Below, in pieces: positions 43,267 through 53,611 of a stretch of 64,000 bases of DNA. The notes under the pieces are model-generated. The model was given only the letters and a program-made list of their open reading frames with translations, made no database searches and was not told the origin of the DNA. The stretch's first letter is position 1, and each line of letters starts with the position of its first letter. Both the position numbers and the translations under genes were made by a program. This DNA comes from Salticus scenicus. Taxonomy: Eukaryota > Arthropoda > Arachnida > Araneae > Salticidae. The stretch lies in NCBI GenBank assembly GCA_963930645.1, contig OZ005656.1, positions 185,669,135-185,733,134 on the forward strand, in the 5' to 3' direction.

Positions 43267-45014
43267 AAATATGGAAATGTTTTGGATGTCTCGGAGATGA
43301 AAATAATAAAATAATTTCCGAACATATTTCGATCTGTAATTTTTAATCGTGTGCAGTATAATGTAAATTTTTTTGTATATATAAGTTTACCTTCTATCAT
43401 TATTATTATTAAATATTTTAATAAACTCAGTTCTTTATTAAGCTAGTAAAATAGATTTTGATCTTCAGAAATTTTATAGGGACAGTTTTCCGACTGAACA
43501 ATGATATAACACTGAGCATTTTATTATTATTTTATTTATTCATTTTTATTTTATTTTATTTTTTGTGCGAGATTTAAACAATAGAAAAGTGGTCAAAAAA
43601 AAAAAAAAAAAATAAATAAATAAAAAAAAATAAAAAAATAAATAAATAAATAAAAATAAAATAAATAGAAATTCTACTTACATTCTATGTAAACAGAATT
43701 TAATTTAGTACGACTGGACTTATTTTAATAACTGTGTTTCATTCACTAGCATCGATTACTATATTCATTTCTTAAAATGTCTTTGGTATAACTTTAGCAA
43801 AGGAGCCCCTTTGTGTTTTTTTTAATTTTTGTTGTCAATTTATTGATGAATTAAAGTGGCTATCGAAAATTTTGGAAAGAAATATCCGGGTTACTTCGGT
43901 ACCAAATTTAAATTTTGCAAAGGGCTATGCTAAAGCGGTTCCATTTCTTTAGCACTGTTTTTTTTTTTTTTTTTTTTTCAATTCTGTTTTAATTAAAAAA
44001 AAAAAAAAAAATATTGTACATTTTTCTATTTTTTTCGACATAAAAGTAATATATTTACTTACATATTCATTCATTTATTGAAGTGAAAACTTCTTTAGGC
44101 GCGTTGAGCACTTTTGGTGAACAAAATTCATTAAACTCGTGTCATCGTCAGCGAATGCTTTCCATTTGAAGTGAAAACTTTTGGGTGAACAAAAATCATT
44201 GAACTCGCGTCATCGTCAGCGAACGCTTTCCATCCTTGTATGATACAAATAATGTATCATACAATTAACTTGCTAATGTGAAGTGTTAATAATTATATAC
44301 TGTATATTGTTTTACAATCTGGTGCGGCTCTACACGACTTCTCTCATCTCCGGACGCTGTCTCTTAAAGATTGCATCCGGAAACGTTGCAGTTAGACCTC
44401 ACAAAACCGTGAGAAAGGCCAAAGCCGCCATTTTTCACACGTTTTTACAATCTGGTGTGGCTCTACACGACTTCTCTCATCTCCGGGCACTGTCTCTATA
44501 TCAGTCAGACCTCGCAAAACCGTGAGAAAGCCCAAGCCGCCATTTTTCTCACGTTTTTACAATCTGGTGCGGCTCTACACGACTTCTCTCATCTCCGGAC
44601 ACTGTCTCTTAAAGATTGCAGCCGGAAACGTTGCAGTTAGATCTCACAAAACCGTGAGAAAGGCCAAAGCAGCCATTTTTCTCACGTTTTTACAATCTGA
44701 TGTGGATCTACACGACTTCTCTCATCTCCGGGCACTGACTTTATTACAGTTAGACCTCACAAAACCGTGAGAAAGCCCAAAGCCGTCATTTTTCTCACGT
44801 TTTTACAATCTGGTACGGCTCTACATGACTTCTCTTATCTCCAGAAACTGAAAACAATCCACGCTTGTATACATTAAAATTGGTGTTCATTTATCTTTAA
44901 AAAGTAGCAAATGTCTATTTTCCTTTTCTTGAAAAAATATCGATAATATCATTAATATCGATATTAACTTGGCGATATATCGCGATATTTGATTTCTGAT
45001 ATCGTCCAGCTCTA
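42380..45014. mobile_element. hAT-type element inserted in LINE ORF1
   Basis: Left end TAGGGCTGGATTATTTATC and right end, read inward, TAGAGCTGGACGATATC. A perfect 8-bp duplication GTCTCAAG lies at 42372-42379 and 45015-45022. The ends carry many TATCGATAT/CGATAT words (42400-42490, 44940-45000). The terminal TAGRGCTG matches the hAT element at 16842-23066, so the two may use related transposases. The interior holds a CpG-richer stretch (42480-42790), long A runs (43217-43263), AATA repeats (43604-43670) and a tandem array. No transposase frame was seen. Confidence 0.87.
44310..44850 (+). repeat. Minisatellite array with alternating 133/112-bp units
   Basis: Unit starts (TTTTACAATCTG) are at 44310, 44443, 44555, 44688 and 44801, giving lengths of 133, 112, 133 and 113 bp and a partial fifth. 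The long units contain an extra GATTGCA..CCGGAAACGTTG segment absent from the short ones. Each unit has GGCTCTACACGACTTCTCTC and ends with CCGTGAGAAAG...CCATTTTTCTCACG, a sequence able to fold (CGTGAGAAA with TTTCTCACG). The open frames through it are by-products of the repeat. Confidence 0.9.
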
Positions 45015-45719
45015 GTCTCAAGCTCTCAAGTGCTCTTTACAGTCTAATCTTCTCCAGTTGATCTTAATTTTTCTTTCTTTCACAATCTTATTGAAATCTG
45101 ATGGGTTCAAGGTTATGACCCAGTTCCATCCTTCTCTTGCTCTATACTTATAATTCACTTGAAGTTCTTCTTTTACAGTAATTTGATTATTCTCTAAGAT
45201 TTCACTTAAGAGTTGTTGTTCATTGATTTCCTCGTCTACACTAAAAATTAAGAGTTGGGGAGTTCTCTTTTTTATTTCTGATGTTTCAAAGGTTTTAAGA
45301 GCGTCTTTCTCTTTAAATTCCTTTATTAAAGTATCTATGTCCTCCTTCTGGTTTACTTCTATAACGACGGCACCTTCTTTCAGGTTTCTAACAGCATTAA
45401 TCCCCACTTTAATCTGTTTTGGATTGATATTCTTAATTTCTCTAAGAGTGTCAGCTAATTTAAGTTTCTTATCCTGTGGAATAACCCTGATAGCAAAGAT
45501 TTTCCTGGTTCTGGACTTACTTCTAGCCCTTTGAATTCTGGACGGAGTAACCGTTTTCTTGACGGCTTCGCTGTATGCTTTGCTCTGTATTAATTTCTCT
45601 TTTTCCCCTATTAGAAAGAAGGGTAAGACTACGGTAGCCACTGACACGCCAAACAGAAGAGAAATAGAAGAAAAAAAGAGGCAGAAAGGAGAAAAGAAAA
45701 GAAAAAAAAAAAATGACAA
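45015..45719 (-). pseudogene. LINE ORF1 (Gag-like) main fragment
   Basis: The minus-strand frame contains KIFAIRVIPQDKKLKLADTL, IKVGINAVRNLKEGAVVIEV and GWNWVITLNPSDFNKIVKERKIKINW, the RRM-like and gag-like segments that precede the CCHC knuckles in Jockey/I-type ORF1 proteins. It is interrupted by the hAT element exactly at the duplication GTCTCAAG, and the knuckles resume at 42379. The N-terminus runs into a phenylalanine-rich stretch encoded by a T/A-rich tract, so the true start is unclear. Confidence 0.75.
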
Positions 45720-45879
45720 AATAAAAGCAAGAAAGGCTTTTGATGTGAAAAGTACAGAGTTTGAAAAAAAAAAAAAAAGAAAACAATAAAAATTTTTTTG
45801 TATTCACTAAAATCTACAAAATAAAACTAGAAAACGTTTAAATCACAAAACCTATGTTTTTTCTTTCAATACCCATGAG

Positions 45880-46160
45880 TTTTCTCACTTTTAAGAAGGG
45901 GGGGGGAGATCATGTCTCCCTAAGTAGGGGGTCAAGTCTCCCTAGGCTTAGGGACACTTGACCCATGTGCTGACTTAAATAATTCTTTTTTTTTTTTTTA
46001 ACCATTTCTAATGAGAACTGTGCTATTATCTTTAGCCACAGTATGTACAAAATAACAGACTATTTGCTCATATTTTTTATTCAGCTCCAACTGTTATACA
46101 AAAAATATGAAAAATTGAAAACCAAAAACTGGGTCAAGTCTCCCTAGTTTCCCCTATTTC
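45880..46160. repeat. Repeat with GGGTCAAGTCTCCCTAG direct copies
   Basis: The 16-bp GGGTCAAGTCTCCCTA occurs at about 45928 and 46132 with a variant GTCTCCCTAAGTAGGGGG at 45915. The copies are in the same orientation and bound ~200 bp of A/T-rich sequence. It may be an old MITE or simple dispersed repeat. Confidence 0.4.
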
Positions 46161-46184
46161 ATTTTGACATTAAAAAATGAGAAA

Positions 46185-46303
46185 AATGCATTTTGTGAAA
46201 AATCTCATTTTTCAACTCAAAATTAAAATGTAAAAAAAAAAATAATTGTTCGAAAAAGGAGTACGAATTGAACGCTTATGAATTTTCTGACTCTGGAAAC
46301 GGG

Positions 46304-46336
<33 letters not shown>

Positions 46337-46620
46337 ATTAGGTAATGAGTAATTGTGGGAACAAATTTTCCCATAGAAAAAAATTGGCAACGGCTGTCCG
46401 CGGGATTAAGTAAAATGTATTTTTCTCATTTTTTAGTAGCAACATGAAATACAGAAAATTTAAAAAATCATTTTATGGAAAATAAGTACTAATTTAACGG
46501 TTATGAATTTTCTGAATGTGGAAACAGAATTGAAAAATTTACCATTCGGTAATGAGTAGTTACGGAAACAAATTTTTCCATAGAATAACATGGGCCACGG
46601 CTGTCGGCAAGATTAGGTAT
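46185..46620. repeat. Tandem duplication of a ~220-bp unit
   Basis: Two units share TATGAATTTTCTGA, TGGAAAC, GGTAATGAGTA, AACAAATTTT(C)CCATAGAA and ACGGCTGTC(C/G)GC. The first carries a long A run (46308-46335) that is absent from the second. Identity is about 75-80% by eye. Confidence 0.72.
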
Positions 46621-46909
46621 TGTCCGTTCTTAAAACACCTATATCACCTTCATTTACTATTTAAAGAGCTAATCCGAAATAAACTTTTAATCTGGAACTT
46701 CATTTAATGGATAGTGCTGCCATCTACTATATACTTGGTGAACAAATTACTTAAAATAAATAAATTAAATAAAATAAAAAAATATAAATGAAATAAAAAA
46801 TAAATAAAAAGTAAAATAAAATAAATAAATAACATTTTTCTTTTCGTAAATAGCGATGTTAAAATCAATTACCATTAACAATTTCCATTGAAAATTTTGT
46901 TGTAAGGAT
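46621..46909. other. AT-rich spacer, no gene seen
   Basis: AAATAAAT-type simple repeat at about 46750-46830. Nothing else. Confidence 0.55.
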
Positions 46910-46917
46910 TGGATTGG

Positions 46918-47138
46918 ATTTAGGAATAAGGCCGATTGACTGCTGTAGGTCCAAGGCCTGAAGGGAGAGTGCCCTCCGTGGGGGCCTTTCTAAGGGGTCC
47001 TAGATCGTATTTACGCAAGTTTCGGGGAAAACCACGGAAAACTCCGAATGGCTAGGCCGACGAGCGCAACCTGGAATCGAACCCGGCACTTCATGTCAAC
47101 CAGCTTTGAGCGCAGAGCCGCTCGGCCGCTGGTGGGCC
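46918..47138 (-). repeat. tRNA-derived SINE, well-preserved copy
   Basis: The minus strand starts GGCCCACCAGCGGCCGAGCGG, with an A box close to consensus (GCGGCCGAGCGG). It then has a perfect B box GGTTCGATTCC and the body CTAGCCATTCGGAGTTTTCC, GAAACTTGCGTAAATACG and CCCCCACGGAGGGCACTCTC, ending TCAATCGGCCTTATTCC. The short repeat TTGTAAGG flanks it (46910-46917 and 47143-47150), though the right copy abuts a G run. Confidence 0.88.
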
Positions 47139-47150
47139 TTTTTTGTAAGG

Positions 47151-49490
47151 GGGGGGGGGAACTGACCATTAAAAAATTTTTTAAGCGTTCCAATTCGTCC
47201 ACACTGGTGATAGGCAGCATAAAAAATGGTCAAAATCCTACTATATGAGCGACTGAGCGTTGTATTAGAGAAATACCCAGAAATTAAATGTTCACGAGTT
47301 ATAATAGAACTGTTTGATGTGTCAGAACTCATAGAACGAAACTATTTATAGAAAATATATTAAAAATATATTAAATTTGACGTTTAAAACGTAAAAAAAA
47401 AAAAAAAAAAAGAAAGCTTAATATAATTTATATGTATGAATTCAATTAAATGTAATTCTCTATATTTTGAAGATTAATAATTCTCATTTTTCCCGTGCAA
47501 GAATATTATGTAAACAGAAAAACTATATGTAGGCATTTTACGAACCTTCATTCTTTATTTGATTTTCATATTCTACAAATATAAAGGTTATCGTAAGCTA
47601 TCAAGAATCGATATGTTTAACCTGAAAATTATAATTATGCGATAAATATTGAAATGTATTATGTAAGAATTAATATTAAAAACCAAAAATGACGAAAATG
47701 TAATTAAAAAAGAAGCTTGATTGGGCTGGGTCAACATCTTTTACTTCAAATGCACAATACAGTTTTATAAATGTTATTGCATTCACTACATGCTTTCAGC
47801 AACCGTTGTAACAGCATTATATAATTCATTATATAATATAACAGGCCTATAATATTATTGCGAATATCAAGTAATGTACGGTAATTTACAAAAATAATTT
47901 ATAAAACGAAAAATAATAATATTTCATTAGGACAACTCAGCTATAGTGCTGCCATCTATTGAATACTTTTACACACACATGTCGAAATCCTCAGGCCACA
48001 TATTCGGACTATAGATATAGTAATAAGACATAGATTGATCATGGAGGGGGAAAAAAATGATGCCTTTTTTTTTTTTTTTTTTCTCGGGAAAAGTCACTCT
48101 AATGGCTGTCTTTCCCCGAATAAATTACACTCGGATAATTTAGTAAATAAAATTTATGAATAATTTATTTACTAAAGGTGAATGGAAAACTCCAGATACA
48201 GTTTCAAATTCATTTTGCTTTTTTTTCCTTTTTTTAATGCTTTCTAATGGCTGATTTTAGAACATTTTTTTCAGCATCAAAAATTTTTGCTCGATAATAT
48301 GGGAATGATAGATCTATATATATTACTATATCTATGATTTGGACATGTAGGACAATGCTTCAATCTCAATAAATACTCAATAAAATTCCAATGATTTACA
48401 TACTATATTATACTATAATATTACTATATACTATTATACTGCATACTATACTATTATTAACGTTTTGCTTAGTGATAAACAAAATGAAGTAATGTAAGAA
48501 TTATTAACTAAAACCACTGTAAACAAATTACGTTTATATTTGATAATTAAGTAAATAGTAAAAAAAAAAAGGCAAAAAGTCTTTTTCTTTTCTTTCTTTT
48601 TTTAAACCACATTTCTTCATATGGCCTAATACAGTTTTTAATAGAGTTATCTTTTTTTTTTTTTTTTTTTTTTTTTAGCCATTGTTACATCTTTAAAATT
48701 GACACTGGTTTTTATTTTATTTTATTAGATACATTTCATACACTTTTAGCATTTTAAATGTATGGTACAACATATATATTTTATAATTACAATTAAATTA
48801 TCTATTAAATAAATAAATAATTTAATATTTAATTATTTAAATAAATAAATTATTTAATATTTAATTATTTAAATAAATAAATTATTTAATCCACTTACTC
48901 GCTTACTATTCAGAATTCGTAAAAATTTTCTTTCAAGTTTAATGCAAACATAGTTAAAAGTGATTCTGCTAAAAAGTTTCATTTTACTGAATTAAAAAAA
49001 AAAAAGTAGTTTAATTTTTTTTTTATGTATATTTCAAAATACACTTAATGATTATAGTTAGGGAAAATAAAATATACTTCTTACGCATATGTACTATTTC
49101 CGTTCAGTATTTAATTAATCTAATATATATTTTGTGTAGATAACTGGAGGCGTACGGAGGGGACAGATTTTTAGTCCAAATTTATATTTCATCATATTTT
49201 CAGTATAAACAAATTTTCATGATAAAGATTTATACCATACACAATATACATTGCATGCAACTTACAATACATACATACAAGGGACAAAATTGTGCTTTGA
49301 ACAATGTCTAAATGGAATCGTCGCATGTAATCCAATAACATTTTGTTAGTAATTAATACGACAATACTATTGCTTTCAATCAGTGATTTTAGCGTTGTGG
49401 AAATTTGCAGTAGCCCAAATTGAATCAGGCGCATATATATATATATAATATATATAAAGTTAGGTTTTAATTCCTTATACAAAGCTACAC
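47151..49490. other. AT-rich spacer, no gene seen
   Basis: Contains A and T runs (47393-47411, 48065-48081, 48651-48676), TATACTATA-type tracts at 48400-48460 and the tandem repeat at 48804-48890. No gene or transposon ends recognised. Confidence 0.5.
48804..48890. repeat. AT-only tandem repeat, ~32-bp unit
   Basis: The unit AATTATTTAAATAAATAAAT plus TATTTAATATTT recurs about 2.5 times, using only A and T. Confidence 0.8.
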
Positions 49491-49494
49491 TGTT

Positions 49495-50215
49495 CAACCG
49501 ATCGCTACGAAAACTGGTATACGTATTAATCAGGGCAAAATCTCTCTAGCGCCGTATTTTAAAATTCAATCGGGTAATTGGCTTAAAAGATATTAAATAA
49601 AAATTCCATTCTAACTTTAAAACTTTAACCCTCTCCCCCAATAATAATAATAATAATAATAAGCGCTCTTCTTCTTCTTCTTCTTTTTTTTTTTTTTTTT
49701 TTACCCGACATAAAAGGAAATATATATATTTTTACTTTCTCTTACCCATAAGGTAGAGAAAGTATTGTTTTTGGCTCAAATTTTCGAACGCGAGATTTTG
49801 TTATATTTACACGTTTTGAGGTCCCCTGAATACGAAAATCATGTTTTTAGCAAATGGTCTGTGTGTGTCTGTGTGTCTGTCTGTTATCAGCATATCTCAA
49901 AAACAAATTATGGCAGAAAGTTCAAACTTGGTATTCTAAATGTGTATCATATAGGGATGCTACAGTAAGCTTTTCGTTAAGATCAAGCAAATGGTTCGTG
50001 TACAGGGACAATCAAGAGAATTCTAATACATTACGTCTATGGGGGAAATTGCAGGTAAGTAGAGTTTAACGTCTATAGACTGCACTAAACCAAATGAAAC
50101 GAATATATATTTTTTGTAAAAGAGATAGTTAACTGAGAAAAAAAAATTGTGTATGTAGGAGCCTTGCCTCCCCCCCCTGGGGGGGAAGTCCATGATGGGT
50201 ATCATTCAAAAGACC
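49495..50215. repeat. Dispersed repeat, TG-rich family, copy 2
   Basis: Holds TTTCTCTTACCCATAAGGTAG, AAATTTTCGAACGCGAGATT, ACACGTTTTGAGGTCCCCTG, GGTCTGTGTGTGTCTGTGTG and TATCTCAAAAACAAATTATG in order. The GAGGTCCCCTGA-to-TG-block part matches 2115-2175. I recall similar phrases from many arachnid and mollusc intergenic sequences. Non-coding. A C-run/G-run hairpin lies at 50171-50188. Confidence 0.55.
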
Positions 50216-50297
50216 TCATCAATACCTTTAAAACGAATGGTTGAACTATAAATCTGTGATAATTTAAGACAAAGTTATAGATTTTTTTTACTTTTAA

Positions 50298-50332
<35 letters not shown>

Positions 50333-50509
50333 GTAATTTTTCCTTCTTTTTTTTTTTTTTCTTTTTTTTTTAATATTGAGAGTAAAATGGACTTTTTTTG
50401 GATATTTAGTGTTACACTACTTCTCTAATATGGAAATCGTCTGCATTATCATAAAAGATAATTTTTTTAAATAATAATTTTAATAAATTATTTAAAAAAA
50501 ATGAATTAT

Positions 50510-51130
50510 TTTTTAATAACCGAATTAAATTCTATATAAATGTAGGTGCATTAATGAAACGGGGGGTTGAGGGGGGCGGTAGCCCCCCTCACACAGAACT
50601 AATTATCGTATAAAACTCTTCTGAAGCCTAATTTGAATTGTTTAGCATAGGTTTACATGACAGTTTTCGTTATCTTACCTCTTAATCTGCAACCTATATT
50701 TATAGTATTAAATTTCAGGGTAAGAGAAAGTCGTGTGAGTGACACACCAGATTATTTTAAATTAAGAAACAAGACACCCCCCTTCCACCGCTACCACTTT
50801 TCGTATATTTATATCAATTATAAAACGTTTTTCCTTTCTTCCCTCTCGCACTAAATTAAACAATAAATTAAAAAAAATTATAAGATAAAAAACCTTTTTT
50901 AACCATGTTTTTAAATTTTCTGTTGAATCATAGCTGTAGAATTACATTAGCACTTTATCAATGCGTATAAATTTTTTAAAGTAATAATGACGTCAATTTT
51001 CGTGAGATGCATAATTTAACTTTTTACAATTTTTTAACGTTCACGTTTAATTAAATGTATTTATTTTTCAAAAGAAAATAAACGCGTATTTTTTTTTGGC
51101 AACAATTTAATTATAGCTAATATTTTAATG
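50510..51130. repeat. Dispersed repeat pieces shared with 22.5-22.7 kb
   Basis: GGGGTAAGAGAAAGTCGTGTG-type sequence (50718) and then a segment at 50937-51130 matching 22485-22705: TTAGCACTTT, ATGACGTCAATTTT(C/T)GTGAGATG, TTCACGTTTA, GGCAACAATT and ATGGCTATTTT. A G-run/C-run hairpin lies at 50561-50590. No protein. Confidence 0.5.
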
Positions 51131-51147
51131 GCTATTTTACCATGTTT

Positions 51148-51345
51148 AGCGTTCCTGACGTCTACACGGTTGGGCCTGGGTTCCAATCCCGGAGAAGGCG
51201 TAGATGTATTCTCCTTGTTATTATGTGTTCATGTATTTGTTCTTGTAATAAAACTCGTAAACCCTTGTGGTGTGGATTTTTCGAGATATAAGCGGCCCTA
51301 GAGGCAAGCAATAAATCTCATGTACAAACAAACAAACCATGTTTT
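51148..51345 (+). repeat. Second SINE-like family (B box only)
   Basis: Contains GGGTTCCAATCCCGGAGAAGG, close to a polymerase III B box with flanking arm pairing. This is followed by about 140 bp of unique body (GTATTCTCCTTGTTATTATG, GGTGTGGATTTTTCGAGATA) and an ACAAACAAAC tail. No clear A box upstream. Probably a different tRNA-derived SINE from the main family. Confidence 0.42.
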
Positions 51346-51597
51346 TATTAACTTCTATTTTTGTTTGTTTGTTTGTTTGTCCGGTACAAATCTTCCAATC
51401 GAATTTTAACTAACTTCCCTACTACAGAGGCTGTTCGCACATTTTTTAGACGATTTTGATGGAGTGTACTGAAACAATTTCACTCATGTTTCATGTTTTA
51501 TTTGTTCAGTTTGATAGCCCTTGTTCGTAACTATCATTCTACATCGTAATTTCTATGATAATAATGCTTTTTACAATATCGGAAGAGGTACATTTTT

Positions 51598-52190
51598 CTA
51601 CTCCTCTTGAACGGCTTTCCAAAGTCCACAAAGCGTTGTAGGTCGGTGTTTGAATAATGCTGATTTTAAGAGTCGAAAAACACAAAAATCCAGCACTGAT
51701 ACATCAGGAGATTTAGCAGGAATATCAGTGAAGGGTATGGTTTTAATTCCCGTTTCTGTTCCATTTTTTTTTAGAAAAGCAATTGCGGATTGTGATGTGC
51801 GGCTGCTTGTTTTGTCTTGATACAGTTCAACGGATTGATAGCATTGTGGATAAAGATCTGGATTTTCATTTTTAAAAATTGGAATTAAAACATGTTCTTG
51901 AGAGTATTTAGAGCTGATTTTGACATTTTTGTCACCGTTTTTTTTTGCTTTTATCTTGCGCTTGTATGAAAAACCAGTGACAATGATAAATCCTTTAGAA
52001 AAACTTTTTTTTGATTCTCTGAGCCATGTAGCAAAAAAATTTTTCTCCACTTTTGTGATAATAAATTGATCTTTTTTTATTACAACCACTTAAATAGACC
52101 CAAGATTCATCTATTGTTGCGACATTTTTCCATTTTTCTCCTGATAAATGCTTTTCATAACTATTTCACTAAAAACTCTCTATGGAAAAA
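51598..52190 (-). pseudogene. mariner-type transposase, DD41D-like, frameshifted
   Basis: In the 5' part (52190-52060) the frame reads NVATIDESWVYLSGCNKKRS, which holds the first catalytic aspartate. A frame change inside a T-rich tract near 52040 leads into the long frame FFATWLRESKKSFSKGF, then ELYQDKTSSRTSQSAIAFL (second aspartate) and IPAKSPDVSVLDFCVFRLLK (third aspartate). I count 41 residues between the second and third aspartates, so this belongs with the DD41D group of mariners. Homologs normally begin with a helix-turn-helix region; here it is missing or unreadable. I found no terminal repeats. Confidence 0.72.
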
Positions 52191-52477
52191 GCGGAAACGT
52201 ATCCTTCCATCCACTGCCTTTTTAAAAGCGCATTTTTGCATCTAAACAAAAATTCTATATATCCTTTTGCCAATGGCTTAATAAATCGCTTTTATATCAA
52301 AATTATGATATAAAAGAGTGATTCCATGGCATATTTCGTGATATGTATAAAATAAATCGTGAAAAGTGCAAAATAGCAACAACTACAAAGCAACAATACC
52401 TACAAAGTAACCAGGAATATCTCGCAATCTAATGCTGAAAGCAATTTCATATGATAAATACCATATAAATTATAATT

Positions 52478-52510
<33 letters not shown>

Positions 52511-52840
52511 GATATGACAGTTGAATTATCGACAAATTGTGCAATTGTTTATATCTGGTATTTTTATGATAACTGAAGATATTAAAATTTTCTTTTCCTT
52601 TTTACTGAAAATATTAAAATTAAATAAATGAGAAAATACAGGGGGTAAAAAAAGGATTAAATATATATTAAGAGAAATTTTAACCGATGAAAAAAAAAAA
52701 AAAAGAAAACATCTCTGGTTATTTTTTTTAACATATAAAGTTAATTAAAACCTTTCATTTATTTTAAATAATGTATTAAAATTAATAAATCAACAGAATA
52801 AAAAAAAAAAAAAATTAAGCAAATGAAGAGCAAAAAAATG
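52191..52840. other. AT-rich spacer, no gene seen
   Basis: A runs at 52483-52510, 52690-52703 and 52801-52814. No frame or repeat ends. Confidence 0.5.
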
Positions 52841-52843
52841 TTC

Positions 52844-52915
52844 CTCCCCGGCGGGGAATCGAACCCCGGTCTCCCGCGTGACAGGCGGGGATACTGACCA
52901 CTATACTACCGAGGA
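52844..52915 (-). tRNA. tRNA-Asp (anticodon GUC)
   Basis: Read on the minus strand, 72 nt fold as a standard cloverleaf. The acceptor arm is TCCTCGG paired with CCGGGGA, with discriminator G. The D arm carries the A box TAGTATAGTGG. The anticodon arm is CCCGC CTGTCAC GCGGG with anticodon GTC, and the T arm is CCGGG GTTCGAT TCCCG-type with B box GGTTCGATTCC. There is no intron. Minus-strand downstream T-richness (A run and A-rich sequence on the plus strand near 52830) could act as the polymerase III terminator. The sequence is highly conserved in animals and no damage is visible, so it is probably functional. Confidence 0.96.
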
Positions 52916-53605
52916 CACATGAGGGTATACTTACCAAGCTTCCGCACAAAAATACGCCTTTTTATATTTCTTTTGTTTCATATAGAATTATATGATAAAA
53001 AATTATTACATCATTCAAAAAAATATCGTAACTTTTAGTTTTCTTCTTTAAGATTTCTACTTTCATTGTAGATTTTCATTTGCAACTGACACTATGTATG
53101 AGACTGAAGTATTACATTCCAACTTTCCCAACCAAATTGTAACAGTAGAATTCTAGATCTCTTTGATTGGAGCTGCCATCTATTGAATTTTATCAGTACT
53201 AATTTCAAGAACGTTCTTATGAAATTACGGTGAACATCTGGTAAATTCTTGCCAGACTTGTGATAATAAAAATTACTAGAAAAATAGCTTTCATAAAATG
53301 AGAAAGAAAATAAATGAAATAATTTATTCATCTTAATGACTTATTTTTTTCATAAAATACTTCGATATTAGTTTGGGCAATTGGTTTTAATTATGAGAAC
53401 AACGCTGTGAGAATTAAGTTTTCTTTTGGAGATTCCGTTATACCTAAATGATAAAATTTCTTATTTAAAAAAAAAAAAAAAACTGAATTCTATTTTGTTT
53501 TGCATATTGGGAAAAAAAAAAAATCTCATTTTGCACCCTCATGCCTTTAAAACCTCTTACTCTCTATGTTTGAACTTTTGTGTATTTGTTGTTAATTCTC
53601 ATTTA
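52916..53605. other. AT-rich spacer, no gene seen
   Basis: Short frames only. The 16-bp word GCTGCCATCTATTGAA at 53172-53187 also occurs at about 47948. Confidence 0.5.
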
Positions 53606-53611
53606 AATATT

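Noticed and set aside
44283..44770. Overlapping open frames of 60-80 codons with a repeated peptide (DFSHLR)
   Set aside because: They are by-products of the 133/112-bp tandem repeat; the repeat explains the peptide periodicity and no start or splice context supports a gene.
51148..51210. A genuine tRNA gene suggested by the B box GGTTCCAATCC
   Set aside because: No A box, acceptor stem or anticodon arm can be folded; it fits a SINE head better.
52120..52330. Intact N-terminus for the mariner transposase upstream of 52190
   Set aside because: I could not read a helix-turn-helix or continuous frame there; reporting it would be guesswork.
53092..53331. 79-codon minus-strand frame near the tRNA
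   Set aside because: Low-complexity F/S-rich start and no recognisable domain.
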